A stretch of 64,000 nucleotides of DNA from positions 248,001 through 312,000 of the forward strand of contig NZ_AWOR01000068.1 of the NCBI RefSeq assembly GCF_000761245.1. Direction: 5' to 3'. The DNA is from Comamonas testosteroni (GTDB lineage: Bacteria; Pseudomonadota; Gammaproteobacteria; Burkholderiales; Burkholderiaceae_C). The translations under genes were made by a program, and so were the position numbers. Shown here piece after piece: positions 23,816 to 32,057 of the stretch (positions are counted from its first letter, which is position 1; each line of letters starts with the position of its first letter). Below the pieces are notes generated by a model. That model was not told the DNA's origin, searched no databases, and saw only the letters and a program-made list of their open reading frames with translations.

Positions 23816-26038
23816 TCAAAAGCTTTCATGCGCAGCCAGATAGCGCCATTGGCCGGTGGGCAGATTGCCCAGGGTCACACCGCCAATGCGGATGCGCTTG
23901 AGGCCCACGACCTTGAGGCCGACCTGCTCGCACATGCGACGAATCTGGCGCTTCTTGCCTTCGGTCAGCACAAAGCGCAGCTGCTCGGGGTTCTGCCAGT
24001 CCACCTGGGCCGGCTTGAGCGGCTGCTCATCCAGCGACAGGCCGTGGCGCAGCAGAGCCAGCTTTTCCTCGGGGAAGACGGACTGCACATCCACATCGCG
24101 ATCGCCGAAGGTCACACGCACCAGGTATTCCTTGTCGACTTCCGAGTCCTCGCCAATGATCTGGCGTGCCACGCGGCCGTCCTGCGTCAGCACCAGCAGA
24201 CCCACGGAGTCGATGTCCAGACGGCCGCAGGGAGCCAGGCCCTTGAGCTGGCTGAAGTTGAAGCGCGTCTTGCTGCGGTCTTCGTTCCAGCGGTTCTCGT
24301 TGGTGATCAGCACCACGGCGGGCTCATGGCCGTCCTCGGCCTGACCGCTGACATAGCCCATGGGCTTGTTCAGCAGGATGGTGACCTGCTGGTCCTGACG
24401 GTCCTGAGCCTTCTGGTCGATCTCGATCCTGTCGCCGGGCACCACGTTCTGGCCCATGGTTGCGACTTCGCCGTTGACCTTGACCCAGCCGTTTTCCACC
24501 CACTCATCGGCTTCGCGACGCGAGCACAGGCCCATGTCGGCAATGCGCTTGTTGATGCGAATCGCTCCGGGGCGATCGTCCTGGCGCGCCTCCACTTCAG
24601 GCGCACGCTTGACGGGAATCGCACGGTCCGAGCCATCGGCAGCGGGCCGGTAGGTGCGAATGCCAGTGGTGGGGCGGCGTGTGGCCTCCGACACAAACGA
24701 GCCGGGGATATGACGCTTTTCAGGCTCGCCACCACGGTCGTCGCGGCGTTCGCCACGGCGCTCGTCGTTGCGGCGGTCACCACGATCAAAGGAGCGGCCT
24801 TCGGGACGGTCACCGTAGCCACGGCTCTGCGGACGATCACCAAAGTCGCGGCCTTGCGGGCGATCGCCACCACGGCGCTCGCCATCACGGGGCTGGTATT
24901 CGCGGCGTTCGCCGCCTTCGGAGCGGTCTGGGCGACCAAAACCACGGTTTTGCGGACGGTCACCAAAGTCACGACCTTGAGGACGCTCATCGCGGCGGCC
25001 TTCAAAGCGATCGCCGCCACGACGTTCGTCGTCGCGTGGACGGAATTCACGGCGCTCGCCACCTTCGGAACGCTCAAAGCGGCCCTGGTCGGGACGGCCA
25101 AAACCGGACGAACGTGGGCGGTCACCAAAGTCACGGCCGCCTTGAGGACGGTCATCACGGCGGTCGTCACGAGGACGGAATTCACGACGCTCTCCGCCTT
25201 CGGAGCGCTCAAAGCGGCCCTGGTCGGGACGGCCAAAACCGGACGAACGTGGGCGGTCACCAAAGTCACGGCCGCCTTGAGGACGGTCATCACGGCGGTC
25301 GTCACGAGGACGGAATTCACGACGCTCTCCGCCTTCGGAGCGCTCAAAGCGGCCCTGGTCGGGACGGCCAAAACCGGACGAACGTGGGCGGTCACCAAAG
25401 TCACGGCCGCCTTGAGGACGGTCATCACGGCGGTCGTCACGAGGACGGAATTCACGACGCTCTCCGCCTTCGGAGCGCTCAAAGCGGCCCTGGTCGGGAC
25501 GGCCAAAACCGGAAGAACGTGGACGGTCACCAAAGTCACGGCCGCCTTGAGGACGCTCATCACGGCGGTCGTCACGTGGACGGAACTCGCGGCGCTCGCC
25601 ACCGCGATCACCATCACGCGACTCGCCATAGGGGCGGAAACCTCGATCACCGCCGCCAAAGCGACGCTCGCCGCCTTCGGCAAAGCGGTCATCGCGATCA
25701 GCGCGGGGACGGCGCTCATCGCGCTGCGAGAAGCCGCCGCGGCGTTCGCCGTCGTCACGAGCAGGACGGCCGCCATCGGGGCGACCAAAGCCGGAAGCGC
25801 GGGGACGCTCGTCGCGCTCACGCTGAGGGCGTGCGCCACGCTCGCCACGCGGGCCTTCGCCGCGCGGGCCGCGATCGGAGCCGCCTGCGGGCCGGGAGCC
25901 ACGGGCTGCCGCGGGATTCTCCGCCTTGGCTGGCTTGGCCGGTGCACGCAAAACAGGGCGCGCCGACGAGGAATCAGAGGGCGCTGAGGAATTGCCAGCA
26001 CCAGGGGCGCCGGACTCTTTAGGAGGTTTGACTGACAT
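23816..26038 (-). CDS. RluF-like 23S rRNA pseudouridine synthase with long Arg/Gly-rich repeat region
   Basis: A 740-residue protein whose last 260 residues are an ordinary RsuA/RluB/RluF-type enzyme. An S4 RNA-binding domain (about 490-550, RINKRIADMGLCSRREADEWVENG) is followed by the synthase domain with catalytic Asp in APCGRLDIDSVGLL and the late EGKKRQIRRMCEQVG motif. The GRLDIDS and EDGHEP contexts look more like RluF than RluB. Residues 1 to about 445 are a low-complexity tail of Arg, Gly, Asp, Glu and Pro, including four near-identical 45-residue units (158-337). Such tails probably aid RNA binding or ribosome recruitment. The ATG has no clear ribosome site. Repeat R5 and a terminator follow the stop. 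Confidence 0.9.
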   Translation of the reverse strand: MSVKPPKESGAPGAGNSSAPSDSSSARPVLRAPAKPAKAENPAAARGSRPAGGSDRGPRGEGPRGERGARPQRERDERPRASGFGRPDGGRPARDDGERRGGFSQRDERRPRADRDDRFAEGGERRFGGGDRGFRPYGESRDGDRGGERREFRPRDDRRDERPQGGRDFGDRPRSSGFGRPDQGRFERSEGGERREFRPRDDRRDDRPQGGRDFGDRPRSSGFGRPDQGRFERSEGGERREFRPRDDRRDDRPQGGRDFGDRPRSSGFGRPDQGRFERSEGGERREFRPRDDRRDDRPQGGRDFGDRPRSSGFGRPDQGRFERSEGGERREFRPRDDERRGGDRFEGRRDERPQGRDFGDRPQNRGFGRPDRSEGGERREYQPRDGERRGGDRPQGRDFGDRPQSRGYGDRPEGRSFDRGDRRNDERRGERRDDRGGEPEKRHIPGSFVSEATRRPTTGIRTYRPAADGSDRAIPVKRAPEVEARQDDRPGAIRINKRIADMGLCSRREADEWVENGWVKVNGEVATMGQNVVPGDRIEIDQKAQDRQDQQVTILLNKPMGYVSGQAEDGHEPAVVLITNENRWNEDRSKTRFNFSQLKGLAPCGRLDIDSVGLLVLTQDGRVARQIIGEDSEVDKEYLVRVTFGDRDVDVQSVFPEEKLALLRHGLSLDEQPLKPAQVDWQNPEQLRFVLTEGKKRQIRRMCEQVGLKVVGLKRIRIGGVTLGNLPTGQWRYLAAHESF
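25028..25567 (-). repeat. Four tandem 135-bp coding repeats
   Basis: Exactly four 135-bp units encode four copies of a 45-residue block (RRDDRPQGGRDFGDRPRSSG, continuing GFGRPDQGRFERSEGGERRE). The units are nearly identical at DNA level, pointing to recent expansion or gene conversion; copy number is expected to vary between strains. Degenerate versions flank the array on both sides. The array also opens long meaningless frames on other strands and frames. Confidence 0.93.
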
Positions 26039-26080
26039 TTGGGCGTAATTGTCTCGCGACGCGCGGACGCGAGGCGAGAG

Positions 26081-26089
26081 TTATCCACA
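26081..26089 (+). promoter_or_regulatory. Single perfect DnaA box
   Basis: TTATCCACA, the consensus DnaA site, in the 84-bp gap between the pseudouridine synthase start and the end of the Crp/Fnr gene. It stands alone with no AT-rich unwinding region, so it is not an origin. It might modulate the adjacent promoter, or be chance. Confidence 0.35.
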
Positions 26090-26122
26090 ATTCCAGCGCG
26101 GAGCTAGGTTATAGGGCGTCTC

Positions 26123-26854
26123 TCAGGCAAGCGCCTTGCGCGACGCGCAGAACTCTCCATGCCGCAATGCCTCTAGGTCCAGTACGCGCAGGCCGCCATA
26201 CTCGATCTGGATCACACGCTCGCGCTGCAGCACGGACAAGGCCTCGTTCACACGCTGACGTGACAGGCCTACCAGATTGGCCAGCTCCTGCTGAGTGATG
26301 CGCAGAATCTGCCCCACGCCGGGATAGAGCAAGGGGTTGAACAAAGCGGCCAGAGTGCGCGCCACGCGCAGATCGGGGTTGCTCATGCGGTCGATCTCGC
26401 GCGCCGCGATGAACTGGCCTAGGCGCTCGTTGAGCTGATTCATTACAAAACGATTGAAGCCTATGGAGTGATCAAGCAGCCAGTGGAACATGTCTATGGG
26501 CAGGCCGCCCACAACGGTCCTGCGGATGGCCTGCACGTTGTAGCGATAGGGCTCGCGCTTGATGACCGTTCCCTCGCCAAACCAGCCACCAGGCGGCAGA
26601 CCGGCCAGCGTCATGCTGACTCCGTCGGCGCTTTCGGTGTTCATCTTGAGCAGACCGTCAACTACGCCAAACCAGTAGGTAGGCGGGCGACCGGTGCGGC
26701 AGACATAGTCGCCCGGCTCGGCATCGCCGACGAGCAGCACGCGTGCCACGTTTTCACGCTCTATGGGCAACAGAACGGGCCACCAGGGAATGCCATCGAG
26801 TTCTGAGCTCAAAGGCTTGCGCCGCCTTTGATGCAGGGACAGTTCTTGACTCAT
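26123..26854 (-). CDS. Crp/Fnr-family transcriptional regulator
   Basis: A 243-residue regulator. An N-terminal cyclic-nucleotide-binding-like beta-barrel (about 25-130, GDYVCRTGRPPTYWFGVVDGLLKM, GLPPGGWFGEGTVI) is joined to a C-terminal winged helix (about 175-225, ITQQELANLVGLSRQRVNEALSVLQ). The N terminus lacks the FNR cysteine cluster, and the barrel lacks the RxA-type cAMP phosphate-binding sequence of CRP, so the effector is unknown. Starts at 26866 (ATG) and 26872 (TTG) are also open. It is divergent from the acyl-CoA synthetase/Liv transporter unit across about 226 bp and may regulate it. Confidence 0.86.
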   Translation of the reverse strand: MSQELSLHQRRRKPLSSELDGIPWWPVLLPIERENVARVLLVGDAEPGDYVCRTGRPPTYWFGVVDGLLKMNTESADGVSMTLAGLPPGGWFGEGTVIKREPYRYNVQAIRRTVVGGLPIDMFHWLLDHSIGFNRFVMNQLNERLGQFIAAREIDRMSNPDLRVARTLAALFNPLLYPGVGQILRITQQELANLVGLSRQRVNEALSVLQRERVIQIEYGGLRVLDLEALRHGEFCASRKALA

Positions 26855-27080
26855 GCCCAGAAGCATTGCCAAAGCCGCGCTGGCGCAACAGCGGGATTTC
26901 CACGAGGCAGCAAATGAGCCATTTTCAGCAGCATTTGTTACAGCGGATTTTCACTATGCAGGCTTTCCCTCAAATTGTCGTCAAACAGACATCCTGACGT
27001 CAAAGTCGCTCATAGCATGTCTGCAAGACTTTCGTGAAGGGTAGCCGCGGCGGCACCAACCCCAACCAAGAGGATCAGGC

Positions 27081-29018
27081 ATGACAACCACGTTCCCGCA
27101 ACTGCTGCTCAAGCACGCGACAGAACGCCCCGATGCGCCCGCCCTGCGCGAGAAAGAGTATGGCATCTGGCAAACCTGGAGCTGGCGCGAAGCCGCACAA
27201 ACCGTACGCCACATGGCCTGCGGCCTGCGCGCGCTGGGGCTTCAAAGTGGCAAGAACCTGGCGTTCATCAGCGATAACCGGCCCCATGTCTACATGGGCT
27301 TTCTGGCTGTTCAGGCCTGTGGCGCAGTGCCCATTCCGCTGTACCAGGATGCCGTGGCCGCCGAGATGCGCTTTGTGATGGAGGACGCGGAGATCGCGTT
27401 TGCCTTCGCCGAGAACCAGGAGCAGGTGGACAAGCTGCTGGAAGTTCGCGAAAGCGTTCCAGGCATTCGTCACATCATCTATGACGATCCGCGCGGCCTG
27501 CGCAAATATGATCAACCCGGCCTCATCAGCACCGAGGAGCTGCTGGCCAAGGGCAAGGAATGGGATGCTCAGCACGCGGGAGCCTATGAGGCCATGGTCC
27601 AGGCCATCTCGCCCGACGATGTCTCGGTCATCCTCTACACCTCGGGTACCACGGGCAAGCCCAAGGGGGTGTGCCAGACCCATGCCAGCTTTGGCGAATC
27701 GGCCCGCGGCGGCGTCCAGACCGACAGCCTGAATGCCACGGACAATGTGATCTGCTACCTGCCCCCGGCCTGGGTGGGAGACCATCTGTTCTCGTTTGCG
27801 CAATGGCTGGTGGCAGGCTTCACCATCAACTGCCCGGAATCTGCCTCGACCATCGCCATCGACCTGCGCGAGATCGGCCCCAGCTACTACTTTGCTCCAC
27901 CGCGCATATTCGAGGGCATGCTGACCTCGGTTTCCATCCGCATGGAAGATGCGTCGCCGCTCAAGCAATGGATGTATGCCAAGGCCATGGAGGTGGCACG
28001 TCGCGTCGGCTCTGACATTCTGGACGGCAAGAACGTCGGTGCCGTGGATCGCCTCAAATACCAGTTGGGCAGCTTGTTCATCTACGGGCCGCTGCGCAAT
28101 GCACTGGGCCTGTCGCGCATCCGCGTGGCCTATACGGCAGGCGCTGCCATCGGCCCCGAGCTGTTTCGCTTCTTCCGCTCCATCGGCATCAACCTCAAGC
28201 AGCTGTACGGTCAAACCGAAACCTGCGCCTATGTCTGCCTGCAGCGCGACCGCCAGGTGGAACTCTCCAGCGTGGGCCAGGCCGCACCGGGCATTGAGCT
28301 CAAGATTGCCGACAACGGCGAGGTACTGGTCAAGGGCGTGTCCGTGCTCAAGGAGTACTACAAGCGCCCCGACGCCACGGCCGAGGTGATTGATGCCAGC
28401 GGCTATTTCCACACCGGCGATGCCGGGGTGATCGACGCCAACGGCCAGTTGCGCATCATCGATCGCGCCAAAGATGTGGGCAAGACCAGCCGCGGCGCCA
28501 TGTTCGCGCCCAACTACATAGAAAACAAGCTCAAGTTCTTCCCGCATATCAAGGAAGCCGTGTGCTTTGGTCATGGCAAGGACGAGGTCTGCGCCTTCAT
28601 CAACATTGACTACGAGGCCGTGGGCAACTGGGCCGAGCGCCAGGGCCTTCCGTACGGTGGCTATGTGGACCTGGCCAGCAAGGCCAAGGTGCTGGAGCTG
28701 GTGGCCGACTGCATAGACAAGGTCAACGCCGATCTGGCCAGCGAGCCCGGCATGGCCGACACCCAGGTGGCGCGCTTTCTGGTGCTGCACAAGGAGCTGG
28801 ACCCCGATGACGACGAGCTGACCCGCACGCGCAAGGTGCGCCGCAACTTCATCGCCGACAAGTACGGCGTGCTGGTGGAGGCTCTCTACACCGGCAAGCA
28901 GCAGCAGTTCATCGAGACCCTGGTGAAGTTCGAGGACGGCCGCACGGGCAGCGTCAGCGCCACGCTGACCATCGTTGAAGCCAAGCTCCACCCGGCTTCT
29001 GCCAAGGCTGCCGCCTGA
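27081..29018 (+). CDS. Long-chain acyl-CoA synthetase (AMP-forming)
   Basis: Activates a carboxylic acid to its CoA thioester with ATP. The 645-residue length and architecture match long-chain (FAA1/FadD15-like) synthetases. The P-loop-like YTSGTTGKPKG is at about 188-198, followed by the YGQTET motif and the GYFHTGDAGVIDANGQLRIIDR hinge. The final lysine region (TRTRKVRRNF) is as in eukaryote-like long-chain enzymes. AGAGGA precedes the ATG. It is the first gene of a run with LivG, LivH, LivM, a receptor, LivF and a second CoA ligase, 11 nt before livG. This suggests that the imported acid is activated by this enzyme. Confidence 0.92.
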   Translation: MTTTFPQLLLKHATERPDAPALREKEYGIWQTWSWREAAQTVRHMACGLRALGLQSGKNLAFISDNRPHVYMGFLAVQACGAVPIPLYQDAVAAEMRFVMEDAEIAFAFAENQEQVDKLLEVRESVPGIRHIIYDDPRGLRKYDQPGLISTEELLAKGKEWDAQHAGAYEAMVQAISPDDVSVILYTSGTTGKPKGVCQTHASFGESARGGVQTDSLNATDNVICYLPPAWVGDHLFSFAQWLVAGFTINCPESASTIAIDLREIGPSYYFAPPRIFEGMLTSVSIRMEDASPLKQWMYAKAMEVARRVGSDILDGKNVGAVDRLKYQLGSLFIYGPLRNALGLSRIRVAYTAGAAIGPELFRFFRSIGINLKQLYGQTETCAYVCLQRDRQVELSSVGQAAPGIELKIADNGEVLVKGVSVLKEYYKRPDATAEVIDASGYFHTGDAGVIDANGQLRIIDRAKDVGKTSRGAMFAPNYIENKLKFFPHIKEAVCFGHGKDEVCAFINIDYEAVGNWAERQGLPYGGYVDLASKAKVLELVADCIDKVNADLASEPGMADTQVARFLVLHKELDPDDDELTRTRKVRRNFIADKYGVLVEALYTGKQQQFIETLVKFEDGRTGSVSATLTIVEAKLHPASAKAAA

Positions 29019-29029
29019 GAGGAATTTTC

Positions 29030-29815
29030 ATGAATACAAGAATCAGCGGCGACGTGATCCTGGACATCAAGAACATCAGTCTGCGTTTCGGCGGCGTCAA
29101 GGCCTTGACCGATATCTCGTTCAATGTCAAAGAGCACGAAATCCGCTCCATCATCGGCCCCAACGGTGCTGGCAAGAGCTCCATGCTCAACTGCATCAAC
29201 GGCGTCTATACACCGTCCGAAGGCTCCATCACCTTTCGCGGCCAGACCTTCAGTCATATGAACAGCCGCCAGGTGGCCGAGATGGGTGTCGCACGCACCT
29301 TTCAGAACCTGGCGCTGTTCAAGGGCATGAGCGTGATCGACAACATCATGACCGGCCGCAACCTCAAGATCAGGAGCAACATCCTCATGCAGGCCCTGCG
29401 CATCGGCCCTGCGCAGCGCGAGGAAATGCAGCACCGCGAGTTCGTCGAGCACATCATCGACTTTCTCGAAATCCAGGCCTATCGCAAGACTCCTGTGGGC
29501 CAGCTTCCCTACGGCCTGCAAAAGCGCGTGGACCTGGGACGGGCCCTGGCCATGGAGCCGCAGGTGCTGCTGCTGGACGAGCCCATGGCCGGCATGAACG
29601 TGGAAGAAAAGCAGGACATGTGCCGCTTCATCCTCGATGTGAACGAAGAGTTCGGCACCACCATAGTGCTCATCGAGCACGATATGGGCGTAGTCATGGA
29701 CATCAGCGACCGTGTCGTGGTGCTGGACTACGGCAAGAAGATCGGCGACGGCGCTCCCGATGAAGTACGCAACAACGAAGACGTGATCCGCGCCTACCTG
29801 GGCGCAGGCCACTGA
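29030..29815 (+). CDS. livG: Branched-chain-type ABC transporter ATP-binding protein LivG
   Basis: ATPase subunit of a HAAT-family importer, 261 residues. Walker A is GPNGAGKSS, the signature region reads PYGLQKRVDLGRAL, Walker B is VLLLDEPMAG and the switch histidine is in VLIEHDMGVV. The signature differs from the standard LSGGQ/SYGQQR but such variation is known in LivG-like proteins. GAGGAA lies before the ATG. It is tightly packed with the synthetase gene upstream and livH 10 nt downstream, and pairs with LivF encoded later in the unit. The family symbol does not imply branched-chain amino acids as substrate; the CoA ligases nearby suggest an organic acid. Confidence 0.93.
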   Translation: MNTRISGDVILDIKNISLRFGGVKALTDISFNVKEHEIRSIIGPNGAGKSSMLNCINGVYTPSEGSITFRGQTFSHMNSRQVAEMGVARTFQNLALFKGMSVIDNIMTGRNLKIRSNILMQALRIGPAQREEMQHREFVEHIIDFLEIQAYRKTPVGQLPYGLQKRVDLGRALAMEPQVLLLDEPMAGMNVEEKQDMCRFILDVNEEFGTTIVLIEHDMGVVMDISDRVVVLDYGKKIGDGAPDEVRNNEDVIRAYLGAGH

Positions 29816-29825
29816 AGGAGCAGTC

Positions 29826-30755
29826 ATGGGATTTTTCTTAGAGACATTGTTCGGCGGCCTCATGGTGGGCACGCTGTACGCACTGATCGCCATCGGCTTT
29901 GTGCTGATCTTCAAGGCCTCGGGCGTCTTCAACTTTGCGCAAGGTGCCATGGTGCTGTTTTCGGCCCTGGCCATGGCGCGCTTTTCGCAGTGGATTCCCG
30001 GCTGGCTGGGCATGGAGCCCGGCATCGTCGGCAACCTGCTGGCCATCGTCGTCACTCTGACGCTGATGGTGATCGTGGCCTGGGTGATAGAGCGGCTGGC
30101 CCTGCGCCATCTGGTCAATCAGGAGCCCATCACCTTGCTGATGGCCACGCTGGGCATTGCCTATCTGCTCGACGGCCTAGGCCCCATGGTCTTCGGCAGC
30201 GAGGTCTACAAGATTGACGTCGGTATGCCCAAGGACCCCGTCTTCATCATGGACAACCTGTTTCAGGGCGGCGTGATGATCAGCCTGGAAGACCTGTATG
30301 CGGCCTGCATCGCCGCCATTCTGGTGATCTGCCTGAGCATCTTCTTTCAGAAAACCAAGACCGGGCGCGCCCTGCGTGCGGTGGCCGACGATCACCAGGC
30401 CGCGCAGTCCATCGGCATTCCGCTGTCGCGCATCTGGGTCATTGTCTGGTCGGTGGCCGGCGGCGTGGCTTTGGTCGTCGGCATCATCTGGGGCAGCAAG
30501 CTGGGCGTTCAGTATTCGCTGTCGCTGGTGGCCCTGAAGGCTTTGCCCGTGGTGATTCTGGGCGGCCTGACCTCGCTGCCTGGCGCCATCATCGGCGGCC
30601 TGATCATCGGCGTGGGCGAAAAGCTCTCCGAAGTCTATATCGGCCCCATGGTGGGCGGCGGCATCGAGACCTGGTTTGCCTATGGTCTGGCCCTTTGCTT
30701 CCTGCTGGTACGGCCCCAAGGTCTGTTCGGCGACAAGATCATTGACCGCGTCTGA
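29826..30755 (+). CDS. livH: Branched-chain-type ABC transporter permease LivH
   Basis: Inner-membrane permease of 309 residues with about eight hydrophobic helices and the family's early motif (GLMVGTLYALIAIGFVLIFKASGVFNFAQGAM). The cytoplasmic coupling segment is KTKTGRALRAVADDHQAAQSIGI, as in LivH. It is preceded by a strong GAAGGAG site 10 nt after livG and followed 17 nt later by livM. With LivM it forms the membrane channel of the importer. Confidence 0.94.
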   Translation: MGFFLETLFGGLMVGTLYALIAIGFVLIFKASGVFNFAQGAMVLFSALAMARFSQWIPGWLGMEPGIVGNLLAIVVTLTLMVIVAWVIERLALRHLVNQEPITLLMATLGIAYLLDGLGPMVFGSEVYKIDVGMPKDPVFIMDNLFQGGVMISLEDLYAACIAAILVICLSIFFQKTKTGRALRAVADDHQAAQSIGIPLSRIWVIVWSVAGGVALVVGIIWGSKLGVQYSLSLVALKALPVVILGGLTSLPGAIIGGLIIGVGEKLSEVYIGPMVGGGIETWFAYGLALCFLLVRPQGLFGDKIIDRV

Positions 30756-30772
30756 ACGGGGAGAACAAGAAT

Positions 30773-31837
30773 ATGTTTTATCGTGAAAACGGCCAGTTCA
30801 AGACCAGCTACGCGGCAGACCAGCAGATCTTCGGCGTCGCGCAGGACCGCTGGGTCATCCTGTTGGTGCTGGCCTTTGCCTTCCTGGCCATTCCCTTCAT
30901 TGCCAGCGACTACACCTTTCAGGCGATTCTGATTCCCTTTGTCATCATGTCGCTGGCAGCGCTGGGTCTCAACATCCTCGTCGGCTACTGCGGCCAGATT
31001 TCGCTGGGCACGGCCGCCTTCATGGCCGTGGGTGCCTATGCGGCCTACAACCTGCAGGCCCGCATTGAAGGCATGCCCTTGCTGGTGGCGCTGATCGGCG
31101 GCGGCGTGGTGGCCATGGTGTTCGGCGTGGTGTTCGGACTGCCCAGCCTGCGCATTCGCGGCCTGTATCTGGCCGTGGCCACGCTGGCCGCCCAGTTCTT
31201 TGTGGACTGGCTGGCGACCCGCGCGGCCTGGGTGACAAACAACTCCTCTTCCGGCTCCGTCAGCGCCAAGCCGCTGGCCATTCTGGGCTGGGCCATCGAC
31301 ACGCCCATGGAGAAATACCTGCTCTGCCTGGCAATCCTGTGTCTGCTCGGACTGGCCGCCAAGAATCTGGTGCGCAGCTCGGTCGGCCGTGAATGGATGG
31401 CCATGCGCGACATGGACGTGGCAGCTGCAGTGATCGGCATCCGCCCCACCTACGCCAAGCTCTCGGCCTTTGCCGTGAGCAGCTTCATCGTCGGCGTGGC
31501 CGGCGCGCTATGGGGCTTTGTCCACCTGGGTGCCTGGGAACCCGCTGCCTTCAGCCTCGATCGTTCGCTGCAGTTGCTGTTCATGATCATCATCGGCGGC
31601 CTGGGCTCTGTCGTGGGCAGCATCTTCGGCGCCGCCTTCTTCGTGCTGCTGCCGCTGCTGCTCAACCAGGTACCCCACTGGCTGGACCTGCCGCTGTCCA
31701 CGGCCACCGCCACCTATCTCGAGCACATGATTTTTGGTGCGCTCATCGTGTTCTTCCTGATTGTGGAACCCCACGGATTGGCCAAGCTCTGGGCCACGGC
31801 CCGTCAGAAACTGCGTGTCTGGCCATTCCCGCATTGA
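30773..31837 (+). CDS. livM: Branched-chain-type ABC transporter permease LivM
   Basis: Second membrane subunit, 354 residues, eight to ten helices. The motifs ALGLNILVGYCGQISLGTAAFMAVGAYAAY (early) and SVGREWMAMRDMDVAAAVIGI (coupling loop) are typical of LivM. The N-terminal 30 residues are hydrophilic. GGGGAGA precedes the ATG. The stop is followed within about 10 nt by repeat R1 and then by the receptor gene, so readthrough to the receptor may be modulated there. Confidence 0.94.
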   Translation: MFYRENGQFKTSYAADQQIFGVAQDRWVILLVLAFAFLAIPFIASDYTFQAILIPFVIMSLAALGLNILVGYCGQISLGTAAFMAVGAYAAYNLQARIEGMPLLVALIGGGVVAMVFGVVFGLPSLRIRGLYLAVATLAAQFFVDWLATRAAWVTNNSSSGSVSAKPLAILGWAIDTPMEKYLLCLAILCLLGLAAKNLVRSSVGREWMAMRDMDVAAAVIGIRPTYAKLSAFAVSSFIVGVAGALWGFVHLGAWEPAAFSLDRSLQLLFMIIIGGLGSVVGSIFGAAFFVLLPLLLNQVPHWLDLPLSTATATYLEHMIFGALIVFFLIVEPHGLAKLWATARQKLRVWPFPH

Positions 31838-31845
31838 TATGAAAC

Positions 31846-31940
31846 ACCTCCTGAGTCGCTGCGCGCCTTCCTCCTCTCTCGCTTCGCGGGAGGAGGACGA
31901 CATCCTCGCTGCGGGGCGGCCCTTGCTCGATGTCTCTGAG
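31846..31940 (+). repeat. Post-stop GC-rich repeat, copy R1
   Basis: CCTCCTGAG ... CGCGCCTTCCTCC ... GGAGGAGGACGACATCCTCG ... GGGGCGGCCCTTGCTCGATG. The TCCTCCTC/GGAGGAGGA blocks pair, forming a hairpin 8 nt after the livM stop. It aligns block by block with R2-R5. The gap from livM to the receptor is 220 bp, mostly this element. Confidence 0.78.
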
Positions 31941-32057
31941 ATGGCTGTTGCCAAATCCAAAGACAGTTTCCAATGCGTGAGCCCTAGCCCTTATTAATCA
32001 AGACACCACAGAGTGCCTGTCCGGGACCCCGTCCCATACAACCCAAGGAGACAGTTG

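Noticed and set aside
25028-25567. Regular repeats considered as a CRISPR array
   Set aside because: The period is 135 bp with no unique spacers; the whole unit is coding and conserved.
23675-26088. Very long open frames (570-770 codons) antisense or out of frame to the pseudouridine synthase gene
   Set aside because: They are by-products of the GC-rich Arg/Gly repeat codons; the products are repetitive, lack any family motif, and start without ribosome sites.
26081-26089. DnaA box considered as part of a replication origin
   Set aside because: There is a single box, no AT-rich unwinding element, and no dnaA, dnaN or parAB genes.
26995-27002. TGACGTCA palindrome before the acyl-CoA synthetase gene
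   Set aside because: An isolated 8-bp palindrome is expected by chance, and it does not match FNR or CRP half-sites of the neighbouring regulator family.
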